Source: an uncultured Desulfobacter sp. (GTDB taxonomy: Bacteria > Desulfobacterota > Desulfobacteria > Desulfobacterales > Desulfobacteraceae). Taken from it: a DNA stretch of 64,000 bases. Below, one piece after another: positions 1 through 7,226 of this stretch. Both the position numbers and the translations under genes were made by a program. The notes beneath the pieces were generated by a model that saw only the letters and a program-made list of their open reading frames with translations, searched no databases and was not told the DNA's origin. Numbering within the stretch: the stretch's first letter is position 1; every line of letters begins with the position of its first letter. The stretch lies in assembly GCF_963677125.1 (NCBI RefSeq), contig NZ_OY781882.1:1806501-1870500 (forward strand), given 5' to 3'.

Positions 1-1859
1 GGATCGCGTACCAGGGCGGTTCGGCTGATTTTAGGAATCAGTTCCCGGGCAGGTATAATCCTTTATCAATAAAATATCTTTCAGGCATGGCAATGGCCAC
101 CCATTTGATTTTGCTCATGTGCCAGTACTTTTTGCGGGCATTGCCGCAGAGCATGGCATCCTGGTGAGCAATACCAAGTTTCTCAAGATTTCGAACCCTG
201 GTTTTGGGATTTTTCCATTGTTTCCAAACAAGACTTCGCAGCCTTCGCATTATCCAGATCTTAAGCCCTTTGAGGAAGGATTTAGCTTCAGTAAGCCGGA
301 AATAATTCCACCATCCCTGAAAGTATTGGTTCAATTCCTGGATGACCTGCCACAGGCTTTTGCCCCGCTTGCGGCTGGTTAATTCCCGCACTTTATCCTT
401 GAATCGTTTCATGCTCTTGGCATGAATCCGGATCTTGGACTGTCCACACATTTGGAAATATGTGAATCCAAGGAATTTGCGCAGCCACGGTCTGCTGACA
501 GCACTTTTGTCCTGGTTTACTTTGAGCTTGAGTTTCACGGTCAAAAATCGGGTGATATTTTGCATAACCCTTTCGGCCGCTTTCCGGCTTTTGCAGAAGA
601 TCATAAAGTCATCGGCATAACGGACATACCGGTGTCCTCGTTTCTCCAGTTCCTTATCCAGCTCATCAAGGACGATGTTGGACAGTAGAGGAGAGAGCGG
701 GCCTCCCTGGGGAGTTCCTTCTTCCGTGGGAACCGTAACGCCTGAGATCATCACACCGGATCTTAGATATTGCCGTATCACCTTTAATACGCGCTTATCC
801 TTGATTCTGCCGGCGAGTCTACTCATCAGGCGGTCGTGCGAAACGCGGTCGAAAAATTTGGACAGGTCCATATCTACGACATACGTATAACCTTCAACCA
901 TGTACCTTTTGCCCTGTATCACCGCATCGTGTGCGGATCTGCCTGGCCTGAATCCATAGCTGCATTCAGAGAAAAAGGGTTCCCATACCTGTTCCAGGAT
1001 TTGGGATATGGCCTGCTGTATAAACCGGTCAAGTACCGTGGGTATTCCAAGTAAACGGATACCGCCGTCTGGTTTGGGGATTTCCTTCCGCTTCACCGGC
1101 AGCGGTTTATGCCTACAGTGAAGCAGGTCTTGTTCAATTTTAGGCCAGTGCTTTGCCAGGTAATTCCCGAGTTGGCCGGTTTTCATACCGTCTACACCGG
1201 GGGCACCTTTGTTTGCACAAACCTGTTTCCATGCCCGGATAATGTTGTTGCGTTCAAGGATCATTTCCATTAACCGGTCGTTGTTTCCCAGACTTTCGGC
1301 AATCTGTGACGCTGGGAACAGTTCCATCTGCTGTGGCTGTCTGTTCACAAGTACACACCTCCTATTTGTCGTTATCATTTACCCGGGCCATTCTGCCCGG
1401 GCACCGTTCAGGCCTTGGCCGGGGTGAGACCTCCTCGCCTTTGCGGGGCTCGTTTCCTCCGGCTACTATGCCTTCTGCTGACTTCTCCCATGCGGTCAGA
1501 ACCGGTTACCCGGCCCTCAGCCAATCCGGCACATGGGAGATCTCCCGGGGTAAACACATGTCTTTCAATACGTGAATGCCGGATTTACGGACATACCCTG
1601 TAATGGATAGAGGACTTCACCTTGTTGTGCAGGCTCGTCCCGGTATGTGCGCCTTATATCCGATTCCTGTACGTCATCCCGTACCTTCGTGGTACCTTGC
1701 CCTAGCAAGACGGCTTCCTCCCGAAGCACCGTCACCGGTATCCCGTTGCACTACCACTACACCCTTCGCCTCCATCAGGCTGGGTCTAAGACTTGCCAAA
1801 TGTATTGGAATTTTATACATTTGACTCACTTTTAAGAACATGTGCCGTGCCCGGCACAC
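1..1859 (-). mobile_element. Group II intron, lineage A copy 1 (3' end cut by window)
   Basis: Ribozyme and its maturase gene on the minus strand. The 5' end is placed at 1859, where the minus strand reads GTGTGCCGG, fitting the GUGYG start of bacterial group II introns. About 510 nt of structured leader (domains I-IV) precede the reverse transcriptase, including a CAGAAGGCATAGTAGCC block like that common just before bacterial intron ORFs. After the ORF stop the strand runs into the first half of domain V (positions 24-1, GAACCGCCC then GGTAC), which the window edge cuts. A second copy of its 3' end at 6009-6180 shows what follows. Domain VI and the 3' exon lie outside the window. Confidence 0.85.
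38..1348 (-). CDS. ltrA: Group II intron reverse transcriptase/maturase (LtrA-like)
   Basis: Multifunctional intron-encoded protein that reverse-transcribes the spliced intron at the target and helps splicing. The order is RT fingers and palm (LLGIPTVLDR, YGFRPGRSAHDA, the catalytic YADD in VRYADDFMIF), the group II maturase X domain (FLGFTYF, then WWNYFR), and a basic C-terminus. I see no H-N-H endonuclease domain. The start is set at GTG 1348 because AGGAGG at 1363-1358 stands 9 nt upstream; an ATG at 1378 would put that ribosome site inside the gene. This gives about 436 residues, normal for an intact protein. It is the only intron ORF in this window that looks functional. Confidence 0.92.
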   Translation of the reverse strand: MNRQPQQMELFPASQIAESLGNNDRLMEMILERNNIIRAWKQVCANKGAPGVDGMKTGQLGNYLAKHWPKIEQDLLHCRHKPLPVKRKEIPKPDGGIRLLGIPTVLDRFIQQAISQILEQVWEPFFSECSYGFRPGRSAHDAVIQGKRYMVEGYTYVVDMDLSKFFDRVSHDRLMSRLAGRIKDKRVLKVIRQYLRSGVMISGVTVPTEEGTPQGGPLSPLLSNIVLDELDKELEKRGHRYVRYADDFMIFCKSRKAAERVMQNITRFLTVKLKLKVNQDKSAVSRPWLRKFLGFTYFQMCGQSKIRIHAKSMKRFKDKVRELTSRKRGKSLWQVIQELNQYFQGWWNYFRLTEAKSFLKGLKIWIMRRLRSLVWKQWKNPKTRVRNLEKLGIAHQDAMLCGNARKKYWHMSKIKWVAIAMPERYFIDKGLYLPGN

Positions 1860-1995
1860 ACAAAACGCTGGAGAGGGACCAGGCTTACAGAGCGGCCTTT
1901 CGGAAGTGTTCAGGAAAATTTAAATTTTTATCGGAACTTTTTGGGTTCAAAAGCCTGGCCCCTCAGCTCCCCGTTCTCCTTTAAAACAAACGCCC

Positions 1996-2030
1996 TTGAC
2001 ACATCATTATGATATATTTACAGTGTAAAT
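1996..2030 (+). promoter_or_regulatory. brnTA promoter with overlapping palindromic operator
   Basis: TTGACA at 1996-2001, a 17-nt spacer, then TACAGT at 2019-2024. The -10 lies inside a perfect 15-bp palindrome, ATTTACAGTGTAAAT (2016-2030), that abuts the brnT start codon. Known brnTA modules are repressed by BrnA or the BrnT-BrnA complex at their own promoter, so this palindrome is the obvious operator. The predicted transcript start falls at about 2031, that is at the ATG, and no Shine-Dalgarno sequence is present. Confidence 0.72.
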
Positions 2031-2315
2031 ATGAGTAAATTGATTTTTGAATGGGATGATGCAAAAAACAAAATCAATTTAAAGAAACACGGGGTCTCTT
2101 TTGAAGAAGCCCAAACGGTTTTCTTTGATGATAATGCAATTGAATTTGATGACCCAGATCATTCCCTTAATGAAGAAAGATATTTGCTTTTAGGTTTTAG
2201 CCAAAGCCTTAAAATTCTGGTTGTATGTCATTGTTATCGGGATAGTGACTCAATAATTCGGATTATTTCAGCCAGGAAGGCAACTAAAAAAGAACAGAAA
2301 GCGTATTATAGGTGA
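2031..2315 (+). CDS. brnT: BrnT-family ribonuclease toxin
   Basis: Toxin of a type II toxin-antitoxin pair; BrnT proteins have a RelE-like fold and cleave RNA. The 94-residue protein shows the family's F-E-W-D-xx-K start (FEWDDAKNKINLKKHGVSF), the central AIEFDD / NEERYLLLG region, and the C-terminal RIISARKATKKEQKAYY signature with the expected R-R/K-Y residues. Length is typical. The gene starts directly at the end of a palindromic promoter with no ribosome site, so translation may be leaderless. brnA follows after 4 nt. It sits between group II intron A and a dead IS91 element. Confidence 0.88.
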   Translation: MSKLIFEWDDAKNKINLKKHGVSFEEAQTVFFDDNAIEFDDPDHSLNEERYLLLGFSQSLKILVVCHCYRDSDSIIRIISARKATKKEQKAYYR

Positions 2316-2319
2316 AATC

Positions 2320-2538
2320 ATGAGGAAAGAATATGATTTTGAAAATATGAAAGGGCGTAAAAATCCTTATGCGAAGCACCTGAAAAAACAGGTTACCATT
2401 CGGATGAGCGTTGATATTATTGACTATTTTAAAGAACTGGCAGAAGAAACAGGTGTACCTTATCAAAATTTGATTAATCTCTATCTACGAGATTGTGTTC
2501 AATCGAATCGTAGGCCATCGTTAACTTGGTCTTCATAA
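2320..2538 (+). CDS. brnA: BrnA-family antitoxin
   Basis: Antitoxin partner of the preceding BrnT: a small DNA-binding protein that neutralises the toxin and represses the operon. The 72-residue protein has a charged N-terminal toxin-binding part and a C-terminal ribbon-helix-helix region (VTIRMSVDIIDYFKELA, then VPYQNLINLYLRD), as in BrnA proteins. The ATG at 2320 is preceded by AGGTGA, and the gene begins 4 nt after the toxin stop, so the two are co-translated. Toxin-first order is usual for this family. Confidence 0.85.
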   Translation: MRKEYDFENMKGRKNPYAKHLKKQVTIRMSVDIIDYFKELAEETGVPYQNLINLYLRDCVQSNRRPSLTWSS

Positions 2539-2554
2539 TTAGGAGAACGAATAA

Positions 2555-2591
2555 GGATAGATCGTGTGAGGAACGAACCACGATCTTATCC
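2555..2591 (+). other. Inverted repeat downstream of brnA
   Basis: GGATAGATCGTG (2555-2566) pairs with CACGATCTTATCC (2579-2591) apart from one bulged base, with a 12-nt loop. It begins 17 nt after the brnA stop. There is no U-run on either side, so it is not a standard intrinsic terminator; it may stabilise the 3' end of the mRNA. The rest of 2539-2806 shows no gene. Confidence 0.5.
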
Positions 2592-2806
2592 GATTGTTAA
2601 ACAAGCCCGGTCATGAACCAGGGTATTTCAATATATGAAAATATCTTTTTTTCAGTAGAGGATTTTAAACTAAGGTGAAAGGCTTGCGTCTGTGGAGGGG
2701 CGCAAAGGTAGTGTTGCCTTCGTTGAGGCTAAAAAAAAACGAATTATGCCATAGTCCCGGTGCCCTCCTTTTTATGTTGAGGCCGGGTTGTTGCCAAATT
2801 TCAAAT

Positions 2807-3736
2807 TTATCCGGTTCCGGCGGCCCTCACGCCGACAATAACCATGGCAGTTCCACAGTAAGGACATTTAAAAGCCGGTTTGGGGCTTGGCTTTACGACC
2901 AGTATCCGAACGTAAAGAATCAGCTGCACCAGGGAAAGCATCTTTTTAGCATTACTGTGCAGAAACCCGTAATCCCGTGTTCGACGAAATCCCCAGGGTA
3001 AAACATGCTGCAGGATAATGCCTAAAAAGTCTTCGCCTTTGAGGGTTCGACACCGTATTGATTTAGTCGTACTGTCAATATATCTGAAGGTGACTTTTCC
3101 GTCTCGGTTGCCAATGATATTTTTTTCACTGATTACACCCCGGTACAAGTACCGGGACAGATATTTCAGAGCCGTTATACCGGTTCCCACACGAGTGCAA
3201 TTGACAATCCATTCAGGGGAAACGCCATTCGGGATGGGTAATTTTTTCTGATTTAATCCATCAAGAAACCGGGCACGAAAAACCCTGGCCAGAGCTTTTT
3301 GATTAAACCCCAGATGGCCACCTTAAAATCCCCCACCCGTGGCCGGGTCAAAATCCTTCAATGTCCCGGCCTCGCATGAAAACATCAGGTCAAAAACAGC
3401 CCGTTGATTCCGGTATGCAACGGCTCTTAACGAGCATGGCAAGGTGAACGTCACCATAAAATAATTGACGGGAAGCAGTTTATTTTGCTGCCGCTCAATC
3501 CATTGGCTTGTTTCATGGTTTTGGCAATGGGGGCAATTGCGGTTTCCACAGGAAAGTGGGTGCTGTTGGGTCCGCCCGCACCCCCGGCAGACTGTTTGTA
3601 TCGTTCCGGCTTGTGGGGTACGACAAAATCGCATGGCATTTAAGGCATTAATTTGCCCCGGCAATGCCGTTTCCCCGTAACGGGTCAAAAATGCATCATG
3701 ATACTCATTAATAATATCGGCTATTCGCATGATCAC
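2807..3736 (-). pseudogene. IS91-family transposase, inactivated
   Basis: Two blocks in one reading frame form a single decayed transposase. The upstream block (3736-3326) has the N-terminal zinc-binding domain (CRGCGRTQQHPLSCGNRNCP...C) and the start of the catalytic domain. A TAA stop at 3325-3323 follows. The frame then continues (QKALARVFRARFLDGLN) into the C-terminal block with YLSRYLY, which holds the paired tyrosines, and a final CPYCG. About 60-70 residues that normally carry the HUH metal motif (HPHVH) are missing between the blocks, so the element cannot be active. The GTG/ATG start overlaps the stop of the recombinase remnant at 3733-3882, as in complete elements of this type. Confidence 0.82.
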
Positions 3737-3882
3737 ACCTTATAAAAGTCCACGTGAATGGTGTTGATCAAATCGTTGATGACATTCAGGCTGTTTTTTT
3801 CCGTAACACAGGTAAAATGGGTGTAACGGGCAGTTGTTTCCGGACGGGCGTGATCGAGAATGCCCTGGATAACCTGTCGGCA
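3733..3882 (-). pseudogene. Tyrosine recombinase remnant (3' end)
   Basis: Last ~50 codons of a tyrosine recombinase. In the frame ending at TGA 3735-3733 the minus strand reads VIQGILDHARPETTARYTHF and then a short tail. This is the conserved C-terminal LGH..xxTTxxYTH box with the nucleophilic tyrosine, although the usual G-H is D-H here. Recombinases of this kind lie just upstream of IS91-family transposases in several elements, and the stop overlaps the transposase start. The rest of the gene is lost; the frame is closed by a stop at 3885-3883, next to the intron C remnant. Confidence 0.7.
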
Positions 3883-3888
3883 TTATAG

Positions 3889-4053
3889 CGCTTTTACAGC
3901 TGGGCTGAAGCATGTGCCTTCAAATGGCTGAATCGCCGGGGAGGGAAACGTAAAAGCTTCACCTTGAAGGTTTTCACAAAAGCGATAGACCTTTTGGGTA
4001 TTGCCAAACCAAAGATGAGAGTTGTGAACTGGCAACATCGAGTATTCACATGA
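3889..4053 (+). pseudogene. Group II intron C maturase remnant (C-terminus)
   Basis: A 54-codon open stretch encodes the end of a group II intron protein: AFKWLNRRGGKRKSFTLK, then IDLLGIAKPKM and a stop at 4051-4053. The KWLNRRxGKR(R/K)S block near the C-terminus is typical of one class of these maturases. It runs opposite to intron A and differs clearly from A and B in sequence. Everything 5' of it is gone, probably through the IS91-associated deletion, since the recombinase remnant begins 6 nt away on the other strand. Confidence 0.68.
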
Positions 4054-4158
4054 ACAGATGCCTTACACGAAAGCGAGTATAACCGAGGAACCGGATGCGG
4101 GAAAACCGCACGTCCGGGTCTGTGCGGGGGGTGCTGGGTGACCGGCGTTCCTACCGCG
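4054..4158 (+). mobile_element. Group II intron C 3' end (domains V and VI)
   Basis: Directly after the maturase remnant. Domain V is at about 4085-4125: GAACCGGATGCGG, a GAAA-type loop, then CCGCACGTCCGGGTC, a classic catalytic hairpin. Domain VI follows (GGGGGGTGCTGGG ... CCTACCGCGAG), with the CCUAC that normally holds the branch-point adenosine. The 3' splice end is placed near 4158. With the 5' part missing it is a dead fragment. Confidence 0.75.
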
Positions 4159-4212
4159 AGATGTCCCAAAAATCGAAGCCGTCAAATTTCTACTTGATTC
4201 TTTTTCAATAAA

Positions 4213-4250
4213 ATCTTACCTTATAGTAAGAAAATATTTCAATGTAAGAT
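4213..4250 (+). promoter_or_regulatory. Probable vapBC operator
   Basis: ATCTTAC (4213-4219) and GTAAGAT (4244-4250) are perfect inverted repeats 24 nt apart, and a third half-site GTAAG (4226-4230) lies between them. The cluster is just upstream of the antitoxin ribosome site, where VapB-type antitoxins usually bind to repress their own operon. A TATAGT (4222-4227) could be the -10, but no good -35 is paired with it. Confidence 0.5.
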
Positions 4251-4265
4251 AGGAGGCGAATGGCT

Positions 4266-4514
4266 ATGGCTTTAGCAACGATTACAACAAAAGGGCAAGT
4301 GACAATCCCTAAAAAAATTAGAGATTCGCTTAAGTTGCGTACAGGGGATAAAATAGAAATTATTATTACAGATAAAATGGAAGCAGTCATTAGGCCAATT
4401 TCAAAGACAGTGGATGAACTTTTTTGTAAATTACACAAACCTGAACAAAAAGCCATTTCTGTAGAAGAAATAAACAATGCCATAACGAACCGGATGAAGA
4501 GTAAATACAAATGA
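4266..4514 (+). CDS. vapB: AbrB/MazE-type (VapB-like) antitoxin
   Basis: Antitoxin with an N-terminal swapped-hairpin AbrB fold: ITTKGQVTIPKKIRDSLKL then TGDKIEIII, the standard motif of this DNA-binding family. The C-terminal third (ISVEEINNAITNRM) is the likely toxin-binding tail. ATG 4266 is preferred because AGGAGG (4251-4256) stands 9 nt upstream; an in-frame ATG at 4260 would have only a 3-nt gap. The stop overlaps the toxin start by 4 nt (ATGA), so the pair is translationally coupled. The upstream inverted repeats suggest autoregulation. Confidence 0.86.
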   Translation: MALATITTKGQVTIPKKIRDSLKLRTGDKIEIIITDKMEAVIRPISKTVDELFCKLHKPEQKAISVEEINNAITNRMKSKYK

Positions 4515-4909
4515 AAGGGATTGATACAAACATTCTTGTCCGATTTCTTGTTGGCGATGACTCTGATCAAGCTCAAGTTGTTTATAACCTCTTCAAAAAG
4601 ATTGAATTAAATAAAACCGAATTATTTGTTTCATTGTTGGTTGTTTTAGAATTTCTATGGGTTTTAGAATCTGTATACCAAATTGAAAGAAAAAGCATAA
4701 TAGATTCGCTGGCAGATTTAATACTCATGCCAATTTTGAAATTTGAAAATATAGAAGCCATTCAAAAATTTATCATTGCAGCCAAAAATAGCAAATATGA
4801 TTTATCCGATTTGCTGATTGTTCATGCTTCGAATTCTTATGGTTGTGAAGCAGTTTTTACTTTTGACAAAAAGGCTTCCAAATACAGTTTATTTGAACTG
4901 ATAAAATGA
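4511..4909 (+). CDS. vapC: VapC-like PIN-domain ribonuclease toxin
   Basis: 132-residue PIN-domain protein, the RNase toxin of the pair. The metal-binding acidic residues are all visible: Asp in the N-terminal GIDTNILVRF, Glu in VVLEFLWVL, Asp in KYDLSDLLI and Asp in FTFDKKA. Length is normal for VapC. It overlaps the antitoxin by ATGA. Five bases after its stop begins the 3' end of intron A copy 2 on the opposite strand, so the cassette is framed by intron ends on both sides. Confidence 0.88.
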   Translation: MKGIDTNILVRFLVGDDSDQAQVVYNLFKKIELNKTELFVSLLVVLEFLWVLESVYQIERKSIIDSLADLILMPILKFENIEAIQKFIIAAKNSKYDLSDLLIVHASNSYGCEAVFTFDKKASKYSLFELIK

Positions 4910-4988
4910 CATAATCGGGATAGGACTCCCCATCACTGAGAAGCCCTCCCAGGTGAGTAGCCCAAAGGAACTTCCCCTTCAGGCTCTC

Positions 4989-5474
4989 TCAGAACCGGAC
5001 GTGAATCTCTCGACTCATCCGGCTCCTATCGTTCAGCCGTTTTTTTTCCAGGATACGCCAATGTACAAAAAGGTTCGGCTGTCGTTCAGCAATCTGTGTC
5101 AACCATCTTGTGGCCTTTTGTTGACGTCCCCTGAGTTTCTTATATTTACAGGTTGCCCGATGAAAATGAGGCTCTAATAACGGTTCGAGATACTGTTTTA
5201 CAACCATCTGGGCGACACGATCTCTCACAGTTGGAATACCAAGGGGCCTCATTCGGCCATCCCCTTTTGGTATCTCTATACGCGCTACCGGAGGAGGGAA
5301 ATAACTGCCGGAAGACATCCGGTTCCATATTTTGAAAAGGTTATTGGTAATATCCTTTTCAAAATCAACTATGGACTGATTATCTATTCCAGCCCCACCA
5401 CGGTTTGCTTTTACGCATTTGTATGCTTCCCAAACTTGACGCTTTGAGATAATAAACGACTTTACTTTTTCCAA
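4989..5474 (-). pseudogene. Intron B reverse transcriptase, internally deleted
   Basis: The first ~115 codons match the start of a group II RT (RQVWEAYKCVKANRGGAGID, RPLGIPTVRDRVAQ, EPLLEPHFH). The frame then jumps straight to the C-terminal region (KYKKLRGRQQKATRWL, LFVHW). The expected SYGYRPG, catalytic YADD, thumb and most of the X domain, roughly 250-300 residues, are missing at about 5150-5160. The deletion keeps the frame. The start is TTG 5474 with GAAGGA upstream. The frame runs on through domain V before the stop, as some intron ORFs do. The protein cannot be an active RT. Confidence 0.85.
4991..5025 (-). ncRNA. Intron B domain V
   Basis: 35-nt catalytic hairpin of the group II ribozyme: GAGCCGGATGAG, the GAGA loop region, then CACGTCCGGTTCT. 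Both strands of the stem pair and the bulge before ACGUCCGG is the usual one. Confidence 0.75.
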
Positions 5475-6008
5475 CAGAATCCTTCTCTATACGGGTTGTT
5501 CTTATGTTAAAAGTTGAACGACGCAACCCCTTCGCTCCAGTCCCATTACAGCACCTTCTTCACTACTACGAGTTGCTCCGCCCCTGTGCGTCGCTTCGGT
5601 ACTCTGATCCTTGTGGTGCTTCCACTTGGATTTCTCCCTTAGCATCGGAACGACAGGTTCCCATGTTCCATAAGAAAGCCTAAGATATGTTCATGCCGCC
5701 TTTATGCCGGACACCATCCAAGCAGTAACCAGATTTCCCTTGGACTCCTCATGGGACAGTGGCGCAACCCCATTTTTGATGTCACCATATATGCTTTCGA
5801 CACGTCATCAGCGGTTCGCTTACGCTCATCTCCCAATCTCATACCTGACAGGCTCTTTGTCCTGCCTTTTCCGTGACGCTCACCACGTTGACTCTTAATC
5901 AACGCAGCTCACGGTAGTTTGGTAACTACTTCTGGAAGTCGTCACCGGAGGGCCGTCCTTCATCTTTCCTATAGTTTCGAGCAAAACCTTCTGCTCTCAT
6001 GGCACACC

Positions 6009-6044
6009 ACCACCCGGCATACGGATCACGTACCAGGGCGGTTC
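6009..6044 (-). ncRNA. Intron A copy 2 domain V
   Basis: 36-nt hairpin GAACCGCCC TGGTAC GTGA TCCGTATGCC GGGTGGT. CCGCCC pairs with GGGTGG and the GTGA cap is a GNRA tetraloop. It differs from copy 1 at one visible base (GTACGTGA here, GTACGCGA there). Intron B begins 1-2 nt after its 3' end. Confidence 0.72.
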
Positions 6045-6194
6045 GGCTGATTTTAAGAATCAGCTCCCGGGCAGATATAATCCTTTATCAATAAAATATC
6101 TTTCAGGCATGGCAATGTCCACCCATTTGACTTTGGGCATGCGCCAATATTTTTTTGCGGGCATTGCCGCAAAGCACAGAATCTCCATCCCTGT

Positions 6195-6926
6195 CTACCT
6201 ATGGCGTATCCCCACAAAGGGAATACACCCAAAAGGCATAAAAACAATGGGAGAAGCGCAGCGGCCGGCAACAGAAACAATTTTACCGGGCTCGGGCCAC
6301 CATTGGAAAAACTGCCACATGGGGTCTGTTTGACCGGAATCACTGAAAGTAATTTGAATGTTTGCTTTATCCGCATTAAATGAAAAACCGTTTAAAGGTA
6401 TGGATAACCCCTTGCCAACAGCCTTGATATAGGCCTCTTTCAGGGTCCAGATATCAAAAAACAGCTTTTTTTTTTCAGTCTCTGGTGCCTTTGAAACAAG
6501 TTCTGCCTCAGCAGGAGAAAAAAATCGATTGGCAATGGAAATGTCTGTGTGCCGCCCCACATCTTCCACATCCACGCCCACGGCATCATCCCGGCACACG
6601 GCACAGACCGCTGCGCCATGGCTATGGGATAGATTGAAATGAATATCCGGCATTTGCGCAAGAAAGGGTTTGCCATGTTCATTGACCGAAAAGCGAAGAG
6701 ATTTGGGCTCCTGTCCGGTCGCTTCGGCGATCAAATACCGTACCAGGGCTCTGGATACCAAGCTTAGATGACGGTCAGATTGTTTCATGTACCGGTCTGC
6801 CTTTTGGATTTCAGCAGGGCTAAGGCAGTGTCTGTATTGTTTCAAAAGATCGGGATCTGATATCTGGTCTGCCCGGGTGTAGAATACATGGATCTGGCCG
6901 GAATCCGGAAGGGACGGTTTTATCAT
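6195..6926 (-). CDS. 4'-phosphopantetheinyl transferase (Sfp type)
   Basis: Moves the phosphopantetheine arm of CoA onto a serine of carrier proteins (fatty acid, polyketide or nonribosomal peptide synthesis). All family motifs are visible in the 243 residues: NEHGKPFL (~82-89), FNLSHS (97-102), VGVDVED with Asp119 and Glu121 as magnesium ligands, RFFSPAE (~134-140) and WTLKEAYIKAVGKGL (160-174). Length is typical. No carrier-protein gene lies nearby, so its substrate is unknown. A truncated group II intron lies 15 nt past the stop, and the last ~15 residues, which look unlike the family, may have been altered by that insertion. Confidence 0.9.
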   Translation of the reverse strand: MIKPSLPDSGQIHVFYTRADQISDPDLLKQYRHCLSPAEIQKADRYMKQSDRHLSLVSRALVRYLIAEATGQEPKSLRFSVNEHGKPFLAQMPDIHFNLSHSHGAAVCAVCRDDAVGVDVEDVGRHTDISIANRFFSPAEAELVSKAPETEKKKLFFDIWTLKEAYIKAVGKGLSIPLNGFSFNADKANIQITFSDSGQTDPMWQFFQWWPEPGKIVSVAGRCASPIVFMPFGCIPFVGIRHR

Positions 6927-7226
6927 AATTGAGCCTTGTTATTTTTTGTTTTTCGATCAGGCGCTACGATTAAAAAATCGTTGTTGCGCTTTCAATCCAT
7001 AAACCCAAGAGGTTTGACGTTATGTTTGCCGATGGGTTAATTATGTCATCATTTGGACAATTTTGGGAATCAAACTTGAAAAGCGATGTTAAGCAAGTTA
7101 TTCTTATATGTTGAGTCGATTTTTGCCTGTTTTAAAAATTTGAGGCCCAAACATAAAAATTGAAATTCAATTTTTTATGCAGGAACGTACATGGATTTAT
7201 AGTTTAGTTAGGATAACAAAAGCAAG
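6927..7226. other. Intergenic stretch between divergent genes
   Basis: 300 bp between the transferase and the alcohol dehydrogenase operon. It contains short A/T-rich inverted repeats (ACGATT...AATCGT near 6970; AAAAATTGAAATTCAATTTTT near 7160). Two places have TTTGC without a GG at the matching -24 position, so I do not call a sigma-54 promoter. No gene seen. Confidence 0.4.

Larger units (their letters stand above)
4952..6007 (-). mobile_element. Group II intron B, nested in intron A
   Basis: About 1.06 kb, starting with GTGTGCC at 6007 and ending at 4953 or 4952 (...CTACTCAC/C). It has about 530 nt of structured 5' leader, a reverse transcriptase ORF with a large internal deletion, domain V at 5025-4991 (GAGCCGGATGAG ... 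CACGTCCGGTTC) and a domain VI hairpin (AGCCTGAAGG...CCTTTGGGCT). Its sequence is unrelated to intron A apart from general group II features. It occupies the junction between domains V and VI of intron A copy 2. The RNA may still fold, but the protein is dead, so splicing would need a maturase in trans. Confidence 0.75.
4914..6180 (-). mobile_element. Group II intron A copy 2, 5'-truncated and split by intron B
   Basis: From 6180 to 6009 the minus strand matches the 3' end of intron A copy 1 (1 aligns with 6023): the last codons of its maturase (with a 1-base indel) and a complete domain V at 6044-6009. The sequence is then interrupted by intron B and resumes at 4951-4914 with a good domain VI: GGGCTTCTC pairs throughout with GGGGAGTCC, followed by TATCCCGAT. 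Joining both sides gives GGTGGTG|TGGGAGGGC, the usual V-VI junction of such introns. A copy with an intact 3' end and missing 5' part fits incomplete reverse transcription. It lies 15 nt after the phosphopantetheinyl transferase stop. Confidence 0.78.

Noticed and set aside
1674..1859. 61-codon ORF on the minus strand
   Set aside because: Lies in the structured 5' leader of group II intron A and begins at the splice site; no coding signal.
2595..2601. GTTAAAC resembling an integron attC core near brnTA
   Set aside because: No matching RYYYAAC at the other side of the hairpin at 2555-2591 and no integrase or cassette array; short match expected by chance.
7040..7140. Possible sigma-54 promoter before the first Fe-ADH operon
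   Set aside because: TTTGCC and TTTTGCC occur, but the -24 position reads GA instead of GG in both, so the essential GG is missing.
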